From assembly GCA_002399505.1 (NCBI GenBank), contig DHDT01000070.1, forward strand, positions 388-14,744: DNA of 14,357 bases, written 5' to 3'. The position numbers and the translations under genes are program-made. Positions 1 through 6,588 of the stretch are shown one piece after another. The notes under the pieces were generated by a model. That model ran no database searches, had not been told where the DNA came from, and was given only the letters and a program-made list of their open reading frames with translations. The stretch's first letter is position 1. Each line of letters starts with the position of its first letter. This DNA comes from Caryophanales bacterium UBA4869. GTDB lineage: Bacteria > Bacillota_I > Bacilli_A > RFN20 > CAG-288.

Positions 1-684
1 ATGACTTCCGGGAGCGCCATGGAGATCGAGAATACAATAGAGAGAATACTTCTGACATTCAGATAAGAACCAATCGAAATAAGAAAATGCGTCTTCTTTT
101 TCTTTTCTTTTAAAGCTGCCATCTTCATTCTGATCTAAAATGTCACGATAGTAGAAAGGAAGACGGATAGAATTATATCCTAGCTGTTCCTTGACTACTT
201 TGAAATCAGAGTCGGAGAACCAGTTTTCGCGGAAGGTATCGATAAACTCTTTTCTCTGGCTGTCAGTGATATTGGGATTGGAATTAAGTCCTTCGATCAC
301 ATCTTCCATCGGAAGCTCAGGATAAGTCGGGATATTATTGGAATCATAGATGATGTTGTTGTCAGCATCCAGTTTCTCACCGACGCTATAGGGAACAAGC
401 CATCCTTCAGAAACTAACATGCCTCCGGCATTGACGCCCTTAAGGATAAGACGGTTTCCGTCCTTATCATATAAAGAAGATCCTTTCTGCTGAACCAATC
501 CGCTCTTGTTCTCTATAACTGCGCCAGAATCAGTCCTGTCACCGCGGTTATGAGATACCAAGGTGACAATTCCGACAAAGGCCAAAACTATCAAGACGAT
601 ACTCAAAACGACAATTATCAATATCTTCCACCAAGATAATCTCTTCTTGGTCTTTTTGCCTTCCAAGGCTGTTTCTTTGCTCAT
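1..684 (-). CDS. Membrane-anchored GH5 (cellulase-fold) glycoside hydrolase, N-terminal 228 residues; 3' end outside window
   Basis: The reading frame is open from an ATG at 684 to the left edge with no stop, so only the N-terminal 228 residues are present. Seen: a basic start (KKTKKR, residues 11-15), then one hydrophobic segment at about 20-44 acting as a signal anchor, a Ser/Asp-rich linker, and then the GH5 domain from about residue 70. Family hallmarks are KGVNAGG (82-88), EGWL (93-96), NSIRLPF (171-177, the conserved Arg being R174) and ILDLHGAPGS (218-227, with H222). These match GH5 enzymes of the exo-1,3-glucanase/endoglucanase type. Both catalytic glutamates would lie beyond the edge, so activity cannot be judged. 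AAAGAGG at 692-698 is a good ribosome site 7 nt upstream. Predicted role: extracellular, membrane-tethered hydrolysis of beta-glucans. The fold is secure; the substrate is not. Confidence 0.85.
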   Translation of the reverse strand, partial: MSKETALEGKKTKKRLSWWKILIIVVLSIVLIVLAFVGIVTLVSHNRGDRTDSGAVIENKSGLVQQKGSSLYDKDGNRLILKGVNAGGMLVSEGWLVPYSVGEKLDADNNIIYDSNNIPTYPELPMEDVIEGLNSNPNITDSQRKEFIDTFRENWFSDSDFKVVKEQLGYNSIRLPFYYRDILDQNEDGSFKRKEKEDAFSYFDWFLSECQKYSLYCILDLHGAPGSH

Positions 685-703
685 AAATCTACCTCTTTAG
701 TCT

Positions 704-732
704 ATTCTACATCATCGAGGAGGAAATTGCCT
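704..732 (-). promoter_or_regulatory. Weak candidate promoter of the GH5 gene
   Basis: On the minus strand TAGAAT (704-709) could be a -10 box. It would give a leader of about 14 nt carrying the AAAGAGG ribosome site. The hexamer 17 bp upstream (AGGCAA, 727-732) is a poor -35. A promoter is expected here because the upstream operon ends in a terminator at 785-808. The rest of 685-840 holds nothing else recognisable. Confidence 0.25.
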
Positions 733-784
733 CTGAAGCGTCTTCTTTGTCATAGAAAAAGCATAAAAAAGAAATAAACAAAAA

Positions 785-808
785 GCTGGCAGCCGAAAAG
801 CTGCCAGC
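785..808 (-). terminator. Rho-independent terminator after tldE
   Basis: A perfect 8-bp stem, GCTGGCAG (785-792) with CTGCCAGC (801-808), encloses an 8-nt loop. In minus-strand reading it is followed by TTTTTGTTTATTTC (771-784). It lies about 32 bp past the tldE stop and separates the tldD-tldE operon from the GH5 gene. Confidence 0.88.
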
Positions 809-840
809 AGTTATTGCAGTCTTATAGAAACAATAAGATG

Positions 841-2166
841 TTATTTACCGGAAATAGCAAGTTTCTTAATCAACATGGAAGGATTGAAGATTCCGCCTGA
901 ATACTCTGATTCATCGCTTAAGGCCTGGACGCTGTTGAAGAGATCAAGAAGATTTCCGGACATGATGATCATCGAGACGGCTTTATCGATCTTTCCGTCT
1001 TTGACAACATAACCCTGGCAGGGCAAGGAAAAGTCAAGAGTCTGACCGTTGATTCCTGAGTTCAGACCGCTGACAGAGGTGATATACAATCCGTTGTTCA
1101 TCTTAGAAAGAAGTTCAGCGACTGTCTTCTTGCCTTTATTGACAGTAAGGACAATCGGCCCGCCGTTTCCGTTAGAAGAAGCGCAGCCATTGTTCTCTTT
1201 TTTGCCTTCAAAGGCTGTCTCCTGAGAGACGAAAGTGTTCTCAAGGACTCCGCGGCTGATGACTTTGAAATCCTGAGTCGGATAGCCGTCGGCATCGATA
1301 CTGGCAGAGGAGAGAGATTCTACGTGGGGAGTATGTCTGATAGTCAGACACTTGGAGACGATCTGCTTTCCGACCTTTCCCTCAAATACAGACAGGTGCT
1401 TCTGAATGGCTTTTTCGTTGAGCTGAGATAAGAAGAATCCCATCAAAGCCGAAACGGTGTCATATCTTAAGACAGCTTTGTATTTCTTTCCGGCAATCGC
1501 CTTAGAGCCAAAGAAATCAACAGCTTCCCTGATAGCCAGAGGTATGACCTTGATTCCATTCTTCTCAAAGTCTTCAATATTGGTAAAAGACGAGAACATC
1601 AAGCCACCTGATCTAGGCTCTTTGTTATCATCTTCTCCATAGACGCTGATATATCCTACATAGTTTTTAGAAGCATCCGTAGCTTTAAGACCGAGATTGT
1701 TTGCTTTTACAGTTTTAGCTTCCGTCACTCCAAGATTAATCTCAACCTTGTTGATTCTCTTATCAAGAGCGATAGCCTTCTTGTAGAGTCTAAGTGCGAC
1801 TTCACGAAGTTCTTTCAAAGAAGCCGACTTGAAATCCTTGGAGACTGTCTTGGCGCGGCGGATTTTCTTTCCGCCGGCATAGAAATAAGCCGGATTAGAT
1901 TCTTTTCCGTATTTGGCTGATTCCAATACGTTTTCAGCCAGCAAGGAAGAAGTATCCTTATCGATGGCATCAGTGGAAAAGCTTCCCTGACGTCCGTCAA
2001 AGAGGCCTTTGGCACCAATGGACTGAGTGTTTCCAATCTGCTGATTCTCAATGATGTCATTGAAAGTAGAAATAGAAGTTTCATTGGTGACTGAGAAGGT
2101 CACCTGATAGGGATTGAGACCTAATTTAGTTCCTTCCTCTAAATATCTATTGAAATTGATAGCCAT
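841..2166 (-). CDS. tldE: TldE/PmbA-family subunit of the TldD/TldE metalloprotease
   Basis: This 441-residue protein matches the PmbA/TldE family along its length, including NGGPIVLTVN, the conserved TLDFSLPCQGYVVKDGKI region and a C-terminal GGIFNPSMLIKKLAISGK. TldE is the non-catalytic partner of TldD; it lacks the HExxxH zinc motif, and none is seen here. In enterobacteria the TldD/TldE pair degrades unfolded peptides and processes modified peptides such as microcin B17. A cytoplasmic location is likely because no signal peptide or membrane segment is seen. The frame can be read back to a GTG at 2184, but that codon overlaps the strong GGGAGG site at 2175-2180, which is 8 nt before the ATG at 2166, so the ATG is preferred. 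Only one base separates this ATG from the tldD stop, so translation is probably coupled. A terminator follows at 785-808. Confidence 0.9.
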   Translation of the reverse strand: MAINFNRYLEEGTKLGLNPYQVTFSVTNETSISTFNDIIENQQIGNTQSIGAKGLFDGRQGSFSTDAIDKDTSSLLAENVLESAKYGKESNPAYFYAGGKKIRRAKTVSKDFKSASLKELREVALRLYKKAIALDKRINKVEINLGVTEAKTVKANNLGLKATDASKNYVGYISVYGEDDNKEPRSGGLMFSSFTNIEDFEKNGIKVIPLAIREAVDFFGSKAIAGKKYKAVLRYDTVSALMGFFLSQLNEKAIQKHLSVFEGKVGKQIVSKCLTIRHTPHVESLSSASIDADGYPTQDFKVISRGVLENTFVSQETAFEGKKENNGCASSNGNGGPIVLTVNKGKKTVAELLSKMNNGLYITSVSGLNSGINGQTLDFSLPCQGYVVKDGKIDKAVSMIIMSGNLLDLFNSVQALSDESEYSGGIFNPSMLIKKLAISGK

Positions 2167-2167
2167 T

Positions 2168-3565
2168 TTACTTGCCTCCCGCACTGCCGACTAAGATTTT
2201 GGAAATCAGCAAAGTAGGCTGACCTACTTCCACATAACAGGAACCGGAAGCGGCTCCACAGACACCGGGTCCTCTCTCCATGTCGTTTCCGACCATGGTG
2301 ATGTTCTTCAATATCTCGTATCCGTATCCCATCAGAGACGCCGACTTGATCATATGTCCGACCTTTCCGTCTTTGATGACATAGGCTAAGTCAGAAGTGA
2401 ACAGGAACTGATCAGTTGAGGGATCGACCTGTCCGCCGGTGAAACCGACACAGTAGATACCGTTTTTGACTGACTTGATGATATCTTCCTTAGTGGAAGT
2501 TCCGTTGTCGATATAAGTATTAGTCATACGGGTAGTAGGGAGGAACATATAGGATTCACGACGGCAGGAACCGGAAGGAGAGAGGGTGTCATCAATTTTT
2601 CTGATCGTGAACTTATCCAGCATATAAGAAGTGAGAACGCCATTAGTTATGAGGTGATTCTTAGTAGGTTCATGTCCTTCGTCATCCATGCTTTCAGTAC
2701 CCCAGCCGTTTAATATTGTGCCGTCATCATAGGCGTTTACAATATCAGTGGCGACCTTTTCTCCAAGTTTTCCGGTAAACGGAGAAGTCTTATGGGAGAT
2801 AGCACTGCCTTCGAGAGGGTGGCCGCAGGCTTCATGGAACAAGACTCCGCCAAACCCGTTTCCTAACACGACCGGCATCTCTCCTGAGGGGCCGTCTGGA
2901 GCATCCAATAATGCAACAGCTTCTTCAGCCGCCGTCTTAGAGAGTTTCTCAAAGTCGATTTCTTTGAGCAATTCAAGGCCTTTAGATAAACCTGGTCCCT
3001 TATATGAATCCTGGAACTGTTTGCCGTCAGTGGCGATGGCTTTGACGATAAGACGGGTTCTGACACGATTGCTCTGTCCTTCAAAGCCGTCGGAGTTATA
3101 GACTTCGACGTGTTCATCCTCTTCTAAGATCATGGTGAAGACATCTTGGATTTTATCCGATACTGAGAAAGCGGACTTCTCACCCTTTTCAAGATAGGAA
3201 AGTTTTTCCTCAGTCGTCCAGGAAGAATGGGGAATCTCGATGTTGTTGAGTTCCTTGATCTTCTTTTCTTTCAGAGCATCGACAGTTTTGATTCTTTCGC
3301 CTTCAAAGCCCAAAGAAAGATCTTGGGAAAGCTTCAGCAAAGACTTGGCTGACAAGTCAGCCGTATAGCCGTAGACAGTCTTATCGCCTTTCATCAGTCT
3401 GATACCGACACCGCAGGTACGACTTGATGAGACAGAAAAAACTTTTTTATAACGACGGCTGTAATTGTGAGAGAGAGAATCCTGATAATAGATTTCGCTG
3501 TAGTCAGCCCCTGTCTCTAATCCCGCATTAAGTATCAGAAGAGCAGTCTTTTTAGATAATCGCAT
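2168..3565 (-). CDS. tldD: TldD metalloprotease, catalytic subunit
   Basis: This 465-residue protein carries the family signature HEACGHPLEG at about residues 244-253. It gives the HExxxH zinc motif (H244, E245, H249). Other family blocks are GWGTESMDDEGHEPTKN, the TRMTNTYI segment, GGQVDPSTDQF and the C-terminal VCG at 435-437 with GQPTLLISKILVGSAGG; the cysteine there (C436) is the usual third zinc ligand. TldD pairs with TldE, encoded next, to form a barrel-like cytosolic protease. Length is normal for the family. An ATG also exists at 3580, but it overlaps the GGAGG site (3574-3578) that sits 8 nt before the ATG at 3565, so the downstream start is chosen. No other context such as a peptide-antibiotic cluster is visible, suggesting a general peptidase role. 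Confidence 0.92.
   Translation of the reverse strand: MRLSKKTALLILNAGLETGADYSEIYYQDSLSHNYSRRYKKVFSVSSSRTCGVGIRLMKGDKTVYGYTADLSAKSLLKLSQDLSLGFEGERIKTVDALKEKKIKELNNIEIPHSSWTTEEKLSYLEKGEKSAFSVSDKIQDVFTMILEEDEHVEVYNSDGFEGQSNRVRTRLIVKAIATDGKQFQDSYKGPGLSKGLELLKEIDFEKLSKTAAEEAVALLDAPDGPSGEMPVVLGNGFGGVLFHEACGHPLEGSAISHKTSPFTGKLGEKVATDIVNAYDDGTILNGWGTESMDDEGHEPTKNHLITNGVLTSYMLDKFTIRKIDDTLSPSGSCRRESYMFLPTTRMTNTYIDNGTSTKEDIIKSVKNGIYCVGFTGGQVDPSTDQFLFTSDLAYVIKDGKVGHMIKSASLMGYGYEILKNITMVGNDMERGPGVCGAASGSCYVEVGQPTLLISKILVGSAGGK
2175..2180 (-). promoter_or_regulatory. Ribosome binding site of tldE, inside the tldD 3' end
   Basis: GGGAGG lies within the last codons of tldD, 8 nt upstream of the tldE ATG (2166). 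It decides that start over the GTG at 2184 and implies translational coupling. Confidence 0.8.
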
Positions 3566-3573
3566 ATGAATAG

Positions 3574-3578
3574 CCTCC
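3574..3578 (-). promoter_or_regulatory. Ribosome binding site of tldD
   Basis: GGAGG lies 8 nt before the ATG at 3565. The more upstream ATG at 3580 runs into this motif and has no ribosome site of its own, so it is rejected as the start. Confidence 0.75.
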
Positions 3579-3608
3579 ATTCATTAATATAGTTCAACTC
3601 ATAAAAGT

Positions 3609-3614
3609 ATTGTA
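3609..3614 (-). promoter_or_regulatory. Weak candidate -10 element for tldD-tldE
   Basis: TACAAT on the minus strand is one mismatch from the sigma-A -10 consensus and lies about 43 nt before the tldD ATG, in an AT-rich 100-bp gap. No good -35 is found at the expected distance, so the call is tentative. Confidence 0.25.
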
Positions 3615-3682
3615 GAAGAATAAACAATATTACCACAGTATCGGATATTTAAGTGTTTACAGACACTCAGTCAGAGCTTAAA

Positions 3683-4921
3683 CTACGCATTCTTTTCTAG
3701 AAGGACGGCTTTGGAGATCTCGTCTTCTTTTCTGGCTGCCTGAAGCTGTCCCTGCTGTCTGTTATTGAACTCGACATATTCTTTGAAGTGAGCACGGAAA
3801 GCAGAGACGATTTTCTTAAAGGCTTTCTTCAGGACCATCTTGTCGTTCTTGTCTCCCTTATTGGCAGTAGCATAGAAACTCAAGACAAAAGAAGGGATGC
3901 TGTCAAAGATGGTGATGGCACTGGTATAGCCGGTATTCTTGATAGTACGAGTAAAGATCTTGACTAAGGAAATAGTATCTTCCTGAGTAAGGTCTTTGGT
4001 TATCAAGTCGTTAAAGGATAAGGCCATATACTTAGACATCGGAGTCGTATCGGGAACTCTTCGGAAGTTGATTCCTTCCATCTTCCAGGTAAAGGCGTCA
4101 TGCTGATTCATAAAATCACTGAAGCCTTCGGCAGCGACGACATAGGAAATCTCTTCGTGATGAAGCAAAGATCCGATGATGTCATCCATCGGAACAATAT
4201 GAACTATTCTATCTTTGATTCTCTGATGTCCTTCCGAGGCATAAAGCTCAGCCGAACAGCCGGGAGCATCATCGGAATAGACGTTTATGATGTGTTTCTG
4301 TTCTTTTTCAGTAAGGGTAGCGGAGGCAAAGACGGCAAAGTTTCCGCCTTTGGAATGTCCCATGATACGACATTTCTTCCGAGGGTATTTCCTGATGCAG
4401 TTCCTGGTGAATTCCAAAGCTCTCTTCTGACCTGGCGTATAAGGATAACAGGCCAAATTGAAATCTTCCTCCCAGCCAGTCAGAGTCGTATCGGTGCCAC
4501 GAAAGGCGATGACGTAAGTTCCGTCAGCAATTTCGATTCTCAGGCCGGCAAACTGTTCCGCTTTTCTATGGGAGAAGAAAACCGGAAAATCCGTGATCTT
4601 GCACTGGGAGAATCTTTTGTTTTTCAAAAGAGCCATCGCCAAAAAGATGGTCTTTCTCAGCCAGTCAGACAAATCGTTGGTGAAGAAATCGATTCTCATC
4701 CACGAAAGATAGTCGACGCAGGCTTCATGAACGGTGATAGGAACAAACTCATCATTGGCTTTTAAAAATCTTTCAAACTCGATATAGCTCAAAAGACTGA
4801 AGACGACATTGTCGGCATCACAAAAGGGAACCTCGTCAAAGGAGCAGTCACCGAAATCATAGATGTAATCGACAATATTCCGATAGTCTTTATAATAGAA
4901 ATTCTTACCAGAAAATCCCAT
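3683..4921 (-). CDS. DUF2974/Mbeg1-like alpha/beta hydrolase (lipase/esterase fold)
   Basis: This 412-residue protein resembles the DUF2974 (Mbeg1-like) family of lipase-fold hydrolases. Seen: YVIAFRGTD (136-144), the strand and oxyanion region typical of class-3-like lipases; the nucleophile elbow MGHSKGG (187-193, Ser190); an acid candidate in VPMDD (D246/D247); and a histidine candidate in NQHDAF (H274). The triad assignment is inferred from order and spacing. No signal peptide or clear membrane segment is seen, so it is probably intracellular. The physiological substrate is unknown. The gene starts 3 nt after the lysS stop and lacks a recognisable Shine-Dalgarno site, unlike its neighbours, which suggests translation by reinitiation from lysS. 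The C-terminal third is Lys/Glu-rich and less recognisable. The product name could equally be 'hypothetical lipase'. Confidence 0.8.
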   Translation of the reverse strand: MGFSGKNFYYKDYRNIVDYIYDFGDCSFDEVPFCDADNVVFSLLSYIEFERFLKANDEFVPITVHEACVDYLSWMRIDFFTNDLSDWLRKTIFLAMALLKNKRFSQCKITDFPVFFSHRKAEQFAGLRIEIADGTYVIAFRGTDTTLTGWEEDFNLACYPYTPGQKRALEFTRNCIRKYPRKKCRIMGHSKGGNFAVFASATLTEKEQKHIINVYSDDAPGCSAELYASEGHQRIKDRIVHIVPMDDIIGSLLHHEEISYVVAAEGFSDFMNQHDAFTWKMEGINFRRVPDTTPMSKYMALSFNDLITKDLTQEDTISLVKIFTRTIKNTGYTSAITIFDSIPSFVLSFYATANKGDKNDKMVLKKAFKKIVSAFRAHFKEYVEFNNRQQGQLQAARKEDEISKAVLLEKNA

Positions 4922-4924
4922 TGT

Positions 4925-6442
4925 CTATTTTTGCTTTAAGGTAGGGAACAATAAGACATCACGGATAGAGCTGGATTCAGTGAAGAACATCATGAGTCTA
5001 TCGATACCGAATCCGATACCGCCAGCCGGCGGCATACCGTATTCCAAAGCCTCGAGGAAGTCTTCATCGACTTCACAGGCTTCATCATTGCCCTTCTTCT
5101 TCTCTTCGATCTGCTCTTCGAATCTGGCTCTCTGATCAAGAGGATCATTAAGTTCGGTGAAGGCATTAGACATTTCCTTAGTGCAGAAATAAAGCTCGAA
5201 TCTCTGAGTATAGCGGAGATCATTTGGATCCTTCTTGGCCAAAGGAGAAATATCAACAGGATGCTGTAAGACAAAGGTAGGTTCAATAAGGCTTTCTTCG
5301 ACAAAAGTCTCGAAGAAGGCATTCAAGACATGGCCCCAGGCAAAGTGAGGTTCGACAGGAACGTGATACTGCTTAGCCAAAGCCAAAGCTTCTTCAAGGG
5401 AATTGACCTTGTAGAAATCAACGCCGGTCTTCTCCTTGATCAAATCAGTCATCGTCGCTCTTCTGAAATCAGGTTCCAGATCTATATCGTGGCCAAGCCA
5501 GTTGTATTTGGTCTTGCCGACTACTTCCTTGGCGATATATCTGAATAATCCTTCAGACATGTCGGCCATATCAGATAAGTCACCATAGGCCTGATAGGCT
5601 TCCATAGTATCGAACTCAGGACTGTGAGTGGTGTCGATTCCTTCATTGCGGAACTGTCTGCCTATCTCATATACTCTCTCCATGCCACCGACTAAAAGTC
5701 TCTTTAAGGCCAATTCAGTGGCGATACGAAGATAGAAATCACGGTCAAGAGCGTTGTAATGAGTGATGAAAGGACGGGCATTGGCTCCGCCTAAGATCGG
5801 AGAAAGAATAGAAGTCTCGACTTCAGTGAATCCCTGACTGTCCATATATCTTTGGATACCGCGGATGATCTGAGGACGTAAGAAGGCGATTCTTCTGGAA
5901 TCGTCATTGACGATAAGATCGACATAACGGCGGCGATATCTCTCTTCCTGATCAGTAAGACCATGGAACTTGTCCGGCAAAGGTCTCAGGGCTTTGACTA
6001 AATGAGTGTATTCGATGACACGGATAGTGACTTCACCAGTCTTTGTCTTCATCATGCAGCCTTTGACGCCGCAGATATCACCTAAGTCAGCTAATTTAAA
6101 TAACTTGTAATTGTCATCTCCGACTACATCCTGACGGATATAGCACTGGATCTTTCCGATTTTATCCTGCAGGGTGAAGAAAGAAGCCTTGCCCATTTTT
6201 CTCAGAAGAACAATACGGCCGGCAATAGCGACCTTCTCATTCTCCTTGATCTCTTCAGCTTCCAAGTTTTCATACTTTTTCTTAAGACCGATGGAATCAG
6301 AATCGACGTTGAACTTATGACCAAAGGGATCGATGCCTAAAGCCTTGTACTGCTCCAGTTTCTCTCTTCTTCTCTGTTCCTGATCATTCAAGTCCTTTTC
6401 TGACATAGCCTTCTCATTAGTCTGAATTTCTTTTTCTGCCAT
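4925..6442 (-). CDS. lysS: Lysyl-tRNA synthetase, class II
   Basis: This 505-residue enzyme attaches lysine to tRNA-Lys in the cytoplasm. An N-terminal charged helix is followed by the OB-fold anticodon-binding domain at about 60-150 (KVAIAGRIVLLRKMGKASFF). The catalytic core has motif 1 (GFTEVETSILSPILGGANARPF, about 204-225), motif 2 (FRNEGIDTTHSPEF, about 264-277) and motif 3 (GIGFGIDRLMMFFT, about 475-488, Arg482). Length equals that of the bacterial family. The frame can be extended 14 codons upstream, but the ATG at 6442 has AGAAAGG at 6451-6457 with 8-nt spacing and begins the usual MAEKE-type sequence. It is followed immediately by a DUF2974 hydrolase gene, forming a two-gene operon. 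The leader is short and shows no T-box specifier or antiterminator. Confidence 0.97.
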   Translation of the reverse strand: MAEKEIQTNEKAMSEKDLNDQEQRRREKLEQYKALGIDPFGHKFNVDSDSIGLKKKYENLEAEEIKENEKVAIAGRIVLLRKMGKASFFTLQDKIGKIQCYIRQDVVGDDNYKLFKLADLGDICGVKGCMMKTKTGEVTIRVIEYTHLVKALRPLPDKFHGLTDQEERYRRRYVDLIVNDDSRRIAFLRPQIIRGIQRYMDSQGFTEVETSILSPILGGANARPFITHYNALDRDFYLRIATELALKRLLVGGMERVYEIGRQFRNEGIDTTHSPEFDTMEAYQAYGDLSDMADMSEGLFRYIAKEVVGKTKYNWLGHDIDLEPDFRRATMTDLIKEKTGVDFYKVNSLEEALALAKQYHVPVEPHFAWGHVLNAFFETFVEESLIEPTFVLQHPVDISPLAKKDPNDLRYTQRFELYFCTKEMSNAFTELNDPLDQRARFEEQIEEKKKGNDEACEVDEDFLEALEYGMPPAGGIGFGIDRLMMFFTESSSIRDVLLFPTLKQK

Positions 6443-6486
6443 AATGGTCGCCTTTCTGTATATTAATTTTATTAGTAAGCACACAT

Positions 6487-6518
6487 ATTATATATAAAAC
6501 TATATAAAATAACATCAA
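6487..6518 (-). promoter_or_regulatory. Candidate promoter of lysS
   Basis: Minus-strand TTGATG (6513-6518) and TATAAT (6487-6492) are good sigma-A boxes but lie 20 bp apart, longer than ideal. An overlapping TATATA at 18 bp is an alternative -10. The stretch between terminator 6541-6572 and lysS is strongly AT-rich, as expected for a promoter. Confidence 0.45.
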
Positions 6519-6540
6519 AATAGCAGACTAAGACAATGAG

Positions 6541-6572
6541 AAATGCCACTGCTTTTGATCACAGTGGCATTT
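6541..6572 (-). terminator. Intrinsic terminator after the GH3 gene
   Basis: An 11-bp perfect stem, AAATGCCACTG (6541-6551) with CAGTGGCATTT (6562-6572), encloses a 10-nt loop, about 17 bp past the GH3 stop. The downstream U-tract on the minus strand is broken (ATTTCTCATTG), but the stem is strong. It separates the glycosidase from lysS. Confidence 0.75.
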
Positions 6573-6588
6573 TGATAAAGACAGAGGA

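Noticed and set aside
700..760. Possible RNA structure sequestering the GH5 ribosome site (CCTCC segment near 717-724)
   Set aside because: Only about four base pairs can form with the AAAGAGG site, too weak to support a regulatory hairpin.
2167..2184. GTG start for tldE at 2184
   Set aside because: It overlaps the GGGAGG ribosome site that serves the ATG at 2166 and has no site of its own.
3650..3669. Small hairpin (TAAGTGT / ACACTCA with one G-U pair) after the DUF2974 hydrolase gene, considered as a terminator
   Set aside because: The stem is AT-rich and no T run follows it on the minus strand, so termination there is doubtful.
4100..4765. A 221-codon open frame on the plus strand opposite the DUF2974 hydrolase
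   Set aside because: It is antisense to a clear protein family gene, has no recognisable domain or ribosome site, and reads as a shadow of the codon pattern on the other strand.
6443..6540. T-box or lysine riboswitch before lysS
   Set aside because: The leader is under 100 nt, AT-rich, and lacks the T-box antiterminator sequence or any complex conserved structure.
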